From NCBI GenBank assembly GCA_947581635.1, contig CANPVE010000017.1, forward strand, positions 1 to 42,097: a stretch of DNA of 42,097 bases, read 5' to 3'. Source of the stretch: an uncultured Clostridia bacterium (lineage in GTDB: Bacteria > Bacillota > Clostridia > Oscillospirales > Acutalibacteraceae). A program made the translations under genes and the position numbers. Under the pieces are notes generated by a model. That model was not told the origin of the DNA, did no database searches, and worked only from the letters and a program-made list of their open reading frames with translations. Shown one piece after another: positions 33,947-41,751 of the stretch. How positions within the stretch are numbered: position 1 is the first letter of the stretch; every line of letters starts with the position of its first letter.

Positions 33947-34438
33947 ATGGCAAAGAGACGAAAAAAGTCCTCATCAAAGGGATGTCCTGAACCGCTCAAT
34001 ACCATTATTGACCTTGCTGGTGCTGCCACTATGGGCGCTTTTGCGAAGCATAAAATAAATCGCGATTATGCGAAGGGACGAGGCAAGGAATCCATAGAGG
34101 CGGCTATGATGGTCTACGGCATGGGTGCTTTTCGCCGTGGTAGCGCAGGGTTGATGTCGCTCGGCGGTTTATACGGAGTGAACAGTGCCATCAAGAATAT
34201 TGAAAGATCAGAACAGGCAAGAAGACTGCGTACACCCGTTTATGACGATGGAATTGATCTTAGCTTTTAACTGAATACTTCCGTACAGACGATTAAACGG
34301 GGTGATATTGTTACCGTTCCAAATGAGAGCAGCATAACAACAGACGTAGTTGTTTCGATAGACCGCTATTTCCCCCGCACTTATCCTCAGCCGTTGGAGG
34401 AAACAGCGGAGATCATCGGACGTATCTCAGAGCAATAA
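33947..34438 (+). pseudogene. hypothetical protein of the brxL locus, split by an in-frame stop
   Basis: ATG 33947 follows AAAGGAG and lies 13 bases after the ancestral brxL stop, so it is the next gene of that operon. The first part (107 codons) is basic, then Gly/Ala-rich and weakly hydrophobic (AAMMVYGMGAFRRGSAGLMSLGGLYGVNSAI). It ends at TAA 34268-34270. The same frame then stays open to 34438 and encodes a compact C-terminal domain with KRGDIVTVP and a YPQPLEETAEIIGRI end. I recall proteins of gut Firmicutes elements in which both parts occur in one chain, often with an additional middle segment, so I read this as one gene with a nonsense change and possibly a deletion. The function is unknown. 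Confidence 0.6.
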
Positions 34439-34465
34439 GCAGATTAACGAAAGGGGCGGCTCGGC

Positions 34466-34894
34466 ATGAAAGAAATCTCATGGGAAAATTATTATGAGAA
34501 ATTCTATGATTGGTCGGAAAGCACACAAAAGAACCGTGCTATGGACTTACGAACTACGGCCCCGTTGACGAGGTTTTTACTCGCATATCAAAGAAACTTG
34601 GCATTGACATCTTTGAGGACGAAGATGCAGAGCCAAAGGAGCCCGACGAGTATTATGAGGATTACCCGGAGGAAAGACCAGTCAAAACAGGGTTTCTTTA
34701 CAAAGCCCATGGCAGCTATCGGTGTAGCCGGAGAAATTGATATCCGTACTTCCCACAAGCATAATGGACGATGCAACGGCGACTGCGCACATTGTCTCCC
34801 GCATTATGGCTATCGCTACGGAAGATGGTATTACGGTCATGGGCATCAATACGGCTGCGGATTTGGCGGCAATAAAGGCGGCGGTGGACTATAA
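34466..34894 (+). pseudogene. hypothetical Cys/His-rich protein with two compensating frameshifts
   Basis: ATG 34466 has AAAGGGG upstream. The N-terminus MKEISWENYYEKFYDWSEST reads in frame 1. After about 34540 the natural sequence (YGLTNYGPVDEV ... EDEDAEPKEPDEYYEDYPEE) continues in frame 2, as if one T is missing. Near 34728 one extra C restores frame 1, which ends in a Cys/His/Gly-rich tail with CNGDCAHC and HYGYRYGRWYYGHGHQYGC. The tail could bind metal. Translation as it stands would scramble residues about 26-87 but keep both ends. I know similar tails from hypothetical proteins in conjugative elements of gut Firmicutes, but no function. Confidence 0.6.
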
Positions 34895-34941
34895 GTACAC
34901 TTGCACCGAACAATCGCATAGCAAATGAAAGGAGTTCTCAC

Positions 34942-36333
34942 ATGGAGGAAAAAATGCTTCACGAGCTTTACCTTGGAGATAGTGAACACATCTCATATAA
35001 GAACAGCACCTATGAAATCGTTTCTAAGGTTGCCTATCTGATAGGAGTGCCTTTGCGTATCTTCGAGAATGAGCATGAACCGCCCAAAACGGAGGTATTT
35101 AATCGCCTTGACGCGGACAAGCCAGCGCGGATCATTCGTCACCTTTGCATCATAAGAACGGCGATTGAAAGAAACTACAAGAACATCAATGACAAGATGC
35201 GGATGGAATATAAGACTATCATTTCTATGCCGGAGTATGTTCCCGCTGACAGCATCAATCAGCTTTGGCTTGACGGCATCAATTTCATCAAGAAGTCCAG
35301 CATCAAGTTGAGCGATCACATAGTTGAGATAAACAGCATCATCTCAAATCGAATAAACAACTGCAAATCACTTTTCCCTATCTGGATCAACTGGCAATAT
35401 ATCAGGGAATTGTTTATCATGCCGGATGGACTGAAAGAAGCCGGAATGAAAGATGCTGTTTCGGTCTATTACGCCGATCTCCCGCTATATCCATACCAGA
35501 TGTATATCAACTGGAAGCCAAAGGACGAGGGCAACATACTCTACAATGACAAAAAGTTTGTCACGCTGCTATACCAGTGGCATGATGACCAATTTACAGA
35601 GTACAGTAAGGTATCAGATGCCGGAGATTACATTAAAAACAGCATTTATGACTATATCAATGACAGCGAGAAAATCGTTGTCGTCGTGGATTGCGAAAAC
35701 TCCGACCCGTACAAACTCAGCGCCACTCTCAAAAGGCTGAACTATGAGTACACAAAGAAGATTTCAACAATCATACTGTTTGATGATGTCCATGCAGCAT
35801 CCGGCTGGGGCATCTTAGAGAACTTTACGCGGATACCTGTCGAGCATATTCTGACAGAACGCTTGAAGCAAAACAAATCCCTTGTGGATATAAAGCTGAC
35901 CGCACGGGCTTGTCAGGAATACTACGAAAACCATGTAGATTCCTTTATCATCGTATCCAGCGATTCCGACTATTGGGGGCTGATTTCCTCTTTACCCAAA
36001 GCCCGGTTCCTTGTCATGGTCGAGCGGGAAAAGTGCGGCCCGGATATGAAAAATGCCCTTGTCAATACAGGCATATTTTACTGCTACATAGACGATTTCT
36101 ATACTGGCGACATGGAAGAACTAAAGCTGAGTGCGCTGTTCCGCGAGATGTACCATTACGTTGATAGCACCGTAAGGCTCAACGTAAACGCTATGCTTGA
36201 CGAAGCATTGAGGGCTACCAGAATAGAGATGACGCCAGCGGAAAAGAAACAGTTTTACGATAAGTACATCAGGACAATGCAGATGTCGATTGGTGAGGAT
36301 GGAAATGTCCTAATTGAGATAAAGAAAAAATAG
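34942..36333 (+). CDS. NYN-domain (PIN-like) predicted ribonuclease
   Basis: 463 residues, intact. The N-terminal 240 residues are mostly helical and unrecognised (a TTAGPxxx-like domain cannot be assigned). From about residue 243 there is an NYN domain of the PIN-like fold: IVVVVDCENSDPYKLS (metal-binding Asp249 and Asn252 region), a middle strand with IILFDDVHA, and VDSFIIVSSDSDYWGLI (about 331-347) with the paired acidic residues of the active site. NYN proteins cut RNA. The start has AAAGGAG about 9 bases upstream. It follows the two broken hypothetical genes in the brxL direction and is the only intact gene of that set. A hairpin terminator lies downstream. A role as nuclease effector of a defence module is inference from context. 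Confidence 0.82.
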   Translation: MEEKMLHELYLGDSEHISYKNSTYEIVSKVAYLIGVPLRIFENEHEPPKTEVFNRLDADKPARIIRHLCIIRTAIERNYKNINDKMRMEYKTIISMPEYVPADSINQLWLDGINFIKKSSIKLSDHIVEINSIISNRINNCKSLFPIWINWQYIRELFIMPDGLKEAGMKDAVSVYYADLPLYPYQMYINWKPKDEGNILYNDKKFVTLLYQWHDDQFTEYSKVSDAGDYIKNSIYDYINDSEKIVVVVDCENSDPYKLSATLKRLNYEYTKKISTIILFDDVHAASGWGILENFTRIPVEHILTERLKQNKSLVDIKLTARACQEYYENHVDSFIIVSSDSDYWGLISSLPKARFLVMVEREKCGPDMKNALVNTGIFYCYIDDFYTGDMEELKLSALFREMYHYVDSTVRLNVNAMLDEALRATRIEMTPAEKKQFYDKYIRTMQMSIGEDGNVLIEIKKK

Positions 36334-36367
36334 CTTCACCCGCCCATCAGGAAGGAGCCTTGTCATT

Positions 36368-36480
36368 ATGAATAATGAAAAAGCCTATTATACCAGATAA
36401 TTGAGGCGCTGGGGAATGAAAAAAATATAAATCGACATGACCACATTATGAATACTACATGGAAAAGCCTGCTGAGATGA
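36368..36480 (+). pseudogene. remnant of a small gene after the NYN gene
   Basis: ATG 36368 has AAGGAG 10 bases upstream, but the frame stops after 10 codons (MNNEKAYYTR). One base later the frame continues plausibly as IIEALGNEKNINRHDHIM to a TGA at 36478. A single lost base near 36393 would explain it. No family recognised. Confidence 0.35.
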
Positions 36481-36498
36481 TGGGTCTCAGTAGGCTTT
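36464..36498. terminator. terminator closing the brxL-NYN gene set
   Basis: AAAGCCTGCTGAGA (36464-36477) pairs with TCTCAGTAGGCTTT (36485-36498), with one G-T pair and a 7-base loop, followed by GTTTT. On the minus strand it lies at the end of the XRE remnant, so it may serve both. Confidence 0.75.
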
Positions 36499-36501
36499 GT
36501 T

Positions 36502-36696
36502 TTAAGGCATTGTTCTCGTTGAGTGGCGTATCATCGTTTCAATGACATCGTATATTTTCGCCCTGTCCTCCTGCGGGAGCTTTTCCAACCGTTCCGCAAG
36601 TAGCGAGTGCCTGACTCCATATCCAGTATTAACTACATCGCACAAGACCATATCCGCAGATATGCCGAGCGCATTTACAATATCGATCAGAGTACC
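36502..36696 (-). pseudogene. C-terminal remnant of an XRE-type regulator
   Basis: The minus-strand frame GTLIDIVNALGISADMVLCD ... EDRAKIYDVIETMIRHS matches the end of XRE-family helix-turn-helix regulators (last HTH helix and the helical tail). Homology starts exactly at the edge of the 28-bp repeat (36699); upstream codons are unrelated, so the DNA-binding domain has been lost. Confidence 0.65.
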
Positions 36697-36698
36697 CT

Positions 36699-36726
36699 GC
36701 TTTTCTGCGTTAAAGAGGTGGAAAAA
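36699..36726 (+). repeat. 28-bp direct repeat, copy 1, carrying a -35 element
   Basis: The segment from GCTTTTCTGCG to GGTGGAAAAA is identical to 39288-39315. It marks the broken end of the XRE remnant. TGGAAA (36719-36724), 17 bases and TATAAT (36742-36747) form a plausible promoter for the AraC-type gene, with the -35 inside the repeat. Confidence 0.8.
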
Positions 36727-36794
36727 ATGACAAATTAGTGATATAATACATAGTTGGGAACAAATATCAACCATTTACCTTGGAGTGACGGATA

Positions 36795-37685
36795 ATGCCG
36801 ATAATATTTGATCATCAACTACGAGAACAAATACCGCACGACGGCACAGTCTTTCCTATCTCCTATTTTCATGATGAACTTGCCACGCTTCCAAACTGGG
36901 CTGGTCCTTTACACTGGCATCCTGACTTTGAAATTGCCACTGCGGTAAGTGGTGTATTGGACTTTCAAGTTGGCAGGCAACACATCATACTGGAGGCAGG
37001 TGACAGCATATTTGTTAACAGAAATATGCTGCATGGAATAAAGCAGTTGTCCGGCGATGTTCCTGATCCGATACCAAACATCGTCTTTTCCGGTGCTGTG
37101 ATTGCACCGGAAACCAGCGCAATCTACAAAAAATATATTCATCCCATAGCTTGCTGTGATACATTACCCTTTATCGTGTTTAAGTATAAAAATAGTTGGC
37201 ATAATGAGGTAAATCGCTCAGTGAAAAATATTTACTGTCAGATGTATGAACAAAGCCAATGTTACGAAATGGCCGTTCAACGTGAGCTTAGCAGTATATT
37301 TGAATATGTATTCTCGAATTTTGAAGATTTGCCCAAATCCGATACTACACACATACAAATCAATGCCCAAATACGCCTCCAAAAGATGCTCTCATATATC
37401 TACGAACACTATGCTGAAGCTATCACGCTCGAAGATATTGCCGGATCTGCCAATATCAGCCGCAGCGAAGCGGGTCGTTGTTTTAACGTATATATGGGAT
37501 GTTCGCCTGTGAATGCGCTTATTCAATACCGGCTTCAAACTGCACACAGGCTGCTTAATGATGTGACGCTGACACTTCAGGAGATCAGCTATTCCTGCGG
37601 CTTTAATTCTGTAAATTATTTCAGCCGCCAATTTAGGCAGATGTATGGATATACACCCGGTCAAGCCCGTACTTTGGGTAAATAG
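36795..37685 (+). CDS. AraC family transcriptional regulator
   Basis: 296 residues: an N-terminal cupin ligand-binding domain (about 20-150, LHWHPDFEIATAVSGVLDFQVGRQ split by its beta strands, and GDSIFVNRNMLHGI) and a C-terminal double helix-turn-helix (about 190-292) with ITLEDIAGSANIS and the hallmark FNSVNYFSRQFRQMYGYTPGQAR. GGAG precedes the ATG. It lies directly upstream of an MFS transporter gene on the same strand and probably controls it in response to a small molecule. The gene is intact, unlike its neighbours. Confidence 0.92.
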   Translation: MPIIFDHQLREQIPHDGTVFPISYFHDELATLPNWAGPLHWHPDFEIATAVSGVLDFQVGRQHIILEAGDSIFVNRNMLHGIKQLSGDVPDPIPNIVFSGAVIAPETSAIYKKYIHPIACCDTLPFIVFKYKNSWHNEVNRSVKNIYCQMYEQSQCYEMAVQRELSSIFEYVFSNFEDLPKSDTTHIQINAQIRLQKMLSYIYEHYAEAITLEDIAGSANISRSEAGRCFNVYMGCSPVNALIQYRLQTAHRLLNDVTLTLQEISYSCGFNSVNYFSRQFRQMYGYTPGQARTLGK

Positions 37686-37733
37686 TGTTTATATTTGGTT
37701 TTTCTGTGTCTTTATTAAGCTTGATTATGATGG

Positions 37734-37764
37734 TATAATGCAATTCAAGTATATTATTGCATTA
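37734..37764 (+). promoter_or_regulatory. -10 element and overlapping operator of the MFS gene
   Basis: TATAAT at 37734-37739 overlaps a dyad: TAATGCAAT (37736-37744) and ATTGCATTA (37756-37764), 9-bp arms with an 11-base spacer. This places a regulator site on the transcription start, consistent with repression. AraC proteins more often use direct repeats, so a different regulator is possible. Confidence 0.5.
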
Positions 37765-37781
37765 ACCGAAAAGGAGTAGTC

Positions 37782-38975
37782 ATGACCAGGCAAAAGAACT
37801 ACAAAAAAACTCTTATAGCTTGCTACCTCGGATTTGTCACCCAAGCTATATCTGCGAACTTCACACCGCTCTTATTTTTAACATTCAAGAATACTTATGG
37901 GATTGGACTGGAAAAGATTGCGCTGATTCCCCTTACGTTCTATTTAACACAATTACTAATTGATTTTGCAGCCACTAAATTTGTCGATAAAATAGGATAC
38001 CGTATCTGCGTAGTATCATCTCAGGTGCTGTCTGCGGCAGGACTTGTTTTGATGGCTATTCTGCCGGAACTACTTTCTGTCCCATTTTTAGGAATTTTGA
38101 TTGCAGTAGTACTCTATGCTATGGGTAGCGGTCTTATTGAAGTATTAGTAAGTCCTATTGTTGAAGCCTGCCCATTTGAAAATAAAGACAGTATGATGAG
38201 TTTGCTGCACTCTTTTTACTGTTGGGGTGCAGTCGGTGTGATTTTGGGCTCGACGCTATTTTTTACAGTATTTGGCGTAGCAAACTGGAAGATACTTACA
38301 CTGATTTGGGCGATGGTGCCGTTATATAATGCATTTAATTTTATCACCTGTCCTATTGAACGATTGATAGAAGACGGTGAGGGTATGCGTCCCAGTCAGC
38401 TGCTTAGATTACCGTTGTTTTGGTTGCTGATACTGCTTATGGTATGCTCCGGTGCATCCGAAGCATCTATGGCGCAATGGGCGTCGGCATTCACAGAGTC
38501 GGCAATGGGTGTTTCCAAAGCCGTCGGTGATCTGGCAGGCCCTTGTTTGTTTGCGGTGTTTATGGGAATATCCCGAGTCATATATGGCAAAATGAGTGAG
38601 AAACTGGACTTGGTTCGGACGATGACTGTGTGTGGTCTGTTATGTGTGGTCTGCTATTTGACGACATCTCTGGTTTCTTTGCCAATTCTTGGGTTGGCAG
38701 GTTGTGCCCTTTGCGGTATTACGGTTGGAATTATGTGGCCGGGATCAATCAGCATTTCGTCTCAGAAATGTCCGAGGGGTGGCACGGCGATGTTCGCATT
38801 TTTAGCTTTGGCTGGGGATTTAGGTGCGACCGTAAGTCCTGCAATGGTCGGCAGCGTTTCAAATATGGCCGGCGGTAATCTTAAAATCGGATTGTTTGTT
38901 GCTACTGCATTTCCGCTGATACTGATTTTCGTGTTGTTTGTTTTGAATCGAAAATTCAATAGGTTGAAGAAATAA
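37782..38975 (+). CDS. MFS transporter
   Basis: 397 residues with about 12 membrane helices in two halves. The loop between helices 2 and 3 has FVDKIGYRICVVSSQ, an MFS motif-A variant (usually GxxxDRxGxR), and the second half repeats it as RVIYGKMSEKLDLVRTM. The overall pattern resembles sugar/fucose-permease-like or uncharacterised clostridial MFS proteins; the substrate cannot be read. AAAGGAG lies upstream of the ATG. The AraC gene 96 bases upstream is its likely regulator. Confidence 0.9.
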   Translation: MTRQKNYKKTLIACYLGFVTQAISANFTPLLFLTFKNTYGIGLEKIALIPLTFYLTQLLIDFAATKFVDKIGYRICVVSSQVLSAAGLVLMAILPELLSVPFLGILIAVVLYAMGSGLIEVLVSPIVEACPFENKDSMMSLLHSFYCWGAVGVILGSTLFFTVFGVANWKILTLIWAMVPLYNAFNFITCPIERLIEDGEGMRPSQLLRLPLFWLLILLMVCSGASEASMAQWASAFTESAMGVSKAVGDLAGPCLFAVFMGISRVIYGKMSEKLDLVRTMTVCGLLCVVCYLTTSLVSLPILGLAGCALCGITVGIMWPGSISISSQKCPRGGTAMFAFLALAGDLGATVSPAMVGSVSNMAGGNLKIGLFVATAFPLILIFVLFVLNRKFNRLKK

Positions 38976-39030
38976 GGGCAATATTTTCTCAAAGATTGTC
39001 ATTGATATTATAGCAATCCAAAAAATTAAC

Positions 39031-39287
39031 AGCACATACCGCAAGATTGAAACCAACCTACGCAATCCAAATCTGTATGTATTCTCGGCACACCTTCACA
39101 TGGACGACGCGACGCCCCATATCCATATCCACATCGACTTTGTACCGTTTACGATCGAAAGCAAGCGTGTTTGGAAACCAGTGTGTCGCTGAAGCAGGCG
39201 CTTGCAGCACAGGGCTTTCAAGGTGGCAAAAAGCGAGATACGGAGTGGAACAAGTGGGTACAGTCCGAAAAAGAACAGCTTGCCGCC
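39031..39287 (+). pseudogene. MobV-type relaxase (plasmid recombination protein) remnant
   Basis: The central MobV/Pre segment is readable: NPNLYVFSAHLHMDDATPH with the relaxase histidine cluster (here PHIHIHID with two extra residues), then VPF. Near 39168 one G is missing; the frame then continues as LETSVSLKQALAAQGFQGG ... EWNKWVQSEKEQLAA. Homology stops at the 28-bp repeat at 39288. Both ends are absent, so it is non-functional. It shows that a mobilisable element once lay here. Confidence 0.8.
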
Positions 39288-39315
39288 GCTTTTCTGCGTT
39301 AAAGAGGTGGAAAAA
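39288..39315 (+). repeat. 28-bp direct repeat, copy 2, carrying a -35 element
   Basis: Identical to 36699-36726. It joins the broken end of the MobV remnant. TGGAAA (39308-39313), 17 bases and TACAAT (39331-39336) repeat the promoter geometry of copy 1. Confidence 0.8.
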
Positions 39316-39397
39316 GTCATAAATTCATGTTACAATAATATTAAACATTAAACGAGAATAAACGGACTGCCAACTCGACAGAAATCCGCAATTGTGT

Positions 39398-39426
39398 CGT
39401 TCAATTTCAATATTCTGCCTGCTATA
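39398..39426 (+). promoter_or_regulatory. possible promoter of the small membrane protein-TetR genes
   Basis: TATAAT (39421-39426) with TTCAAT 17 bases upstream. The -10 is perfect and the -35 weak; the start site would lie about 28 bases before the start codon. Confidence 0.45.
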
Positions 39427-39460
39427 ATGTAGTTACAAAATCAAACGGAGGTATTGAACT

Positions 39461-39820
39461 ATGAACACAGACAAGATTTATGCCGAGGCAATTGTAAACG
39501 AGTACTCGAAAAAGAGTGCGTCAAAGGTGGTTGCGCTCCGCAAGCTGGACAGGGCAGCGAAAATGCCTGCTCAGATTTTTACTTACACCTTTGGCATTGT
39601 ATGCGCTCTGATTGCCGGGACGGGAATGTGCCTGTCTATGGGCGTCATCGGAGCGGGAACGGCAGTATTCACGGGACTTGGTGTTGTTGTCGGTATCATC
39701 GGTTTTGCAGGAATGGCTGTGAATTATCCGATCTATCAGCGGATTTTGCAGAAAAGTAAAAACAAATATGCTGGCGACATCATTCGTCTTGCAACAGAAA
39801 TTGCGGGCGACGAGAATTGA
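39461..39820 (+). CDS. small two-helix membrane protein
   Basis: 119 residues. A helical charged N-terminus (about 1-35, NEYSKKSASKVVALRKLDRAA) is followed by two membrane helices (about 38-60 and 65-88; Gly-rich AGTGMCLSMGVIGAGTAVFTG) and a charged tail. I recall similar proteins annotated as hypothetical or, doubtfully, dihydropteridine reductase; there is no enzyme motif here. GGAGG lies 8-9 bases upstream of the ATG. It is followed 32 bases later by a TetR-type gene on the same strand. Confidence 0.75.
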   Translation: MNTDKIYAEAIVNEYSKKSASKVVALRKLDRAAKMPAQIFTYTFGIVCALIAGTGMCLSMGVIGAGTAVFTGLGVVVGIIGFAGMAVNYPIYQRILQKSKNKYAGDIIRLATEIAGDEN

Positions 39821-39852
39821 AATCATATTAGCAGAGAAAGGGGACGGAATGG

Positions 39853-40473
39853 TTGAACAAGATGGAAAGCAAGTATTTCAGTACTGCCTCACGCATGGAT
39901 GAGGCTCTTATCGAGTGCTTGGAGAAAAAGGACTTTGAGTATATCACCGTGAAAGAAATATGCGAAAAGGCCGGGATCAACCGTTCCACCTTTTATCTGC
40001 ATTATGAAACAATCGCCGACTTATTGAACGAATGTGTGGAGTACACAAACAACAAATGTTTTCAGAGATATTCTTCAGAGCTTGCGGACATAAAGAAGCG
40101 GCTGACATCTGAACATCTGGAGGATTTGATTTTCATTTCTCCCGAATATCTAAGGCCGTATTTTGAATTTGTCAGAGAGAATAAGCGTTTATTCAAGGTT
40201 GCACTTTCTCATCCTGCTTCTTTGAATGCAGAGGGTACATTTCGGCAGTTATTTGCAAATATCTTTTCACCGGTGCTGGATAGATTTCATCTTGCGGGAC
40301 AAGATAAATCATATATTATTATGTTTTATATCGGCGGTCTTATCGCTATTGTTAAGGAATGGATCGGGAAAGACTGCGCTGACCCCATAGAACAGATTGT
40401 TGATATCTGTATGCGCTGCATTATTCCGAGCAGCAAAGAAAAAGAATTCCCGAATAGGGAAAGACATTTTTGA
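39853..40473 (+). CDS. TetR/AcrR family transcriptional regulator
   Basis: 206 residues. The N-terminal helix-turn-helix (about 12-58) has the typical ITVKEICEKAGINRSTFYLHYETIADLL. The C-terminal ligand domain is of the TetR_C type found in Firmicutes (FEFVRENKRLFKVAL). The TTG at 39853 has AAAGGGG about 9 bases upstream; an ATG three codons later is an alternative. It lies 10 bases before a membrane protein gene, which it probably regulates. Confidence 0.9.
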   Translation: MNKMESKYFSTASRMDEALIECLEKKDFEYITVKEICEKAGINRSTFYLHYETIADLLNECVEYTNNKCFQRYSSELADIKKRLTSEHLEDLIFISPEYLRPYFEFVRENKRLFKVALSHPASLNAEGTFRQLFANIFSPVLDRFHLAGQDKSYIIMFYIGGLIAIVKEWIGKDCADPIEQIVDICMRCIIPSSKEKEFPNRERHF

Positions 40474-40483
40474 AGTGAAAGAG

Positions 40484-41134
40484 ATGGATAAAAAATCGCA
40501 GATTCAGACAACGGTGAAAAAGCTTCAAAAAGACAGCCGTTTGCGAGCGGAGGTTCTGCTGTATTTCAGCCTTGCCGTCAATTTGGCGTATGCGGTTTTG
40601 CAGGGGGTAAACGGCGTGGTCGCCCACTCAATCTAGGCGGGAACGCTTGCGTTTTATTACCTGACTCTCAGCACTATCCGCTTTTCTTTACTGCTTGGTC
40701 ATCAGAAAACAAATATCATTCAAAAATGGAAAAAGTACAGAAACAGCGCATTTATTATGCTGATTCTGAACTTTGCCCTTTTTGGCATTCACTGCATCAC
40801 CTTGTATATGGGGCATACCATCACATATCCCGGATATATGATTTACGCAGTGGCAACCTACACATTTTATACAGCAATCACAGCGATAAGGAATGTGGTC
40901 ATTTACCGAAAATACAATGATCCGATCCTGTCGGCGAGTAAAGCACTTACCCTTGCCGTTGCTGCTATTTCGATTTATTCTCTTCAATCGGCGATGATTT
41001 CGACATTCGGCGATTCCGAAGAGTTCCGAATCATCATGGGCAACTGCGTTGGTGCAGGTGTGTTTGTTTTGATTTTCGCCATTTCTGTTTTTATGATTGT
41101 GAAAGGAACGAAAGCTATACGTCGTACCATTTAA
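40484..41134 (+). pseudogene. multi-pass membrane protein, broken by an in-frame TAG
   Basis: ATG 40484 starts a 216-codon frame with one internal stop, TAG at 40634-40636 (codon 51). Without it the protein has a charged N-terminus and about five membrane helices, with paired basic segments QKWKKYRN and VIYRKYND. The context GVVAHSI-stop-AGTLAFYYLTLS suggests TGG (Trp) changed to TAG. No other lesion is seen. A reinitiated 125-residue part from 40757 is possible. I do not recognise the family; position after a TetR gene suggests a regulated membrane or efflux function. Confidence 0.7.
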
Positions 41135-41480
41135 AAATTAAATGACTGATATTCCATTTTAGATACATATTTAATCCGACAAGTTGCGCCACCCCCTTGC
41201 ATTTCTAAGCAAAATTGCTTATAATAATTGTATTCTGATATTTCAGTAGCTACACTTGATAGATACTTGGTGATAGCTATTTGATAGCAGAGGGCAGGAT
41301 ACTGGATAGAATGATGATAATACATATTATTTTGTATCAGATGAAATCAAAATTCCCAAGTGAAACCAGTTAATATCTGTTTTGCACTTAGGAGTGGGAA
41401 TAATTTCAAAGCGTACTGAAACGTTTTTACGACATTTCTCTGTGATGGTAACAATGATATGATGTTTGTCTGAAAAAATA
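41135..41480. other. A/T-rich stretch with no supported gene
   Basis: A minus-strand frame of 64 codons (41131-41325) has no ribosome site and no recognisable domain. GAGTGGGAATA at 41392-41402 repeats 11 bases of the guaA 3' end, without the dyad. I see nothing else. Confidence 0.5.
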
Positions 41481-41519
41481 AGAGCTATCTGATTCTTGGG
41501 GAATCGGGTAGCTCTTTTT
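41481..41519. terminator. bidirectional terminator
   Basis: AGAGCTA (41481-41487) pairs with TAGCTCT (41509-41515), and inside GATTC (41491-41495) with GAATC (41501-41505). T-runs lie on both sides. It ends 10 bases before the stop of the small minus-strand gene, which it probably terminates. Confidence 0.8.
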
Positions 41520-41528
41520 GTGATTTAC

Positions 41529-41739
41529 TTATTTTATTTTCTTCTTTGCAGTTACTTTAAGTTCGCCAGAGTGTAATAGTTCTTGTTTGAGAAAATCACC
41601 ACTATCATACGTTCGTTTTTTCAAAAGGATTTCCTCTTCCGTCTATACCTCTTTCAAATCTACCGTTTCCATTTGGTATATCTAAAGAGAATTCTGAATT
41701 ATTAGAACTTAAAGGAACAATTTTATTTTTCTTTTTCAT
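41529..41739 (-). pseudogene. small gene of unknown function with a shift in an A6 run
   Basis: ATG at 41739-41737 has a strong AAGGAGG 7 bases upstream. The frame gives 44 residues (MKKKNKIVPLSSNNSEFSLD, then Gly/Asn/Arg-rich GNGRFERGIDGRGNPFEK) and stops at 41605. If one A of the run at 41617-41622 is skipped, it continues as RTYDSGDFLKQELLHSGELK to a TAA at 41529, followed by a terminator. The full product would be about 69 residues, Lys-rich at both ends. No family recognised. It may be a one-base insertion or true slippage. Confidence 0.55.
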
Positions 41740-41751
41740 AGAAATACCTCC

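Noticed and set aside
34737..34928. 63-codon plus-strand frame before the NYN gene
   Set aside because: Overlaps the Cys/His-rich tail of the preceding gene, whose composition is clearly protein-like in the other frame.
41131..41325. 64-codon minus-strand frame after the broken membrane protein gene
   Set aside because: No ribosome site, no recognised domain, and composition typical of A/T-rich spacer.
41392..41402. GAGTGGGAATA identical to the last codons of guaA, possible second att site
   Set aside because: Only 11 bases match, the inverted arms seen at guaA are missing, and the region is bounded by the IS copies and not by an integrase next to guaA.
41605..41739. RiPP (lasso or lanthipeptide) precursor
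   Set aside because: The peptide has a Gly-rich, charged core but no Cys, no Thr at the usual leader position and no modification enzymes nearby.
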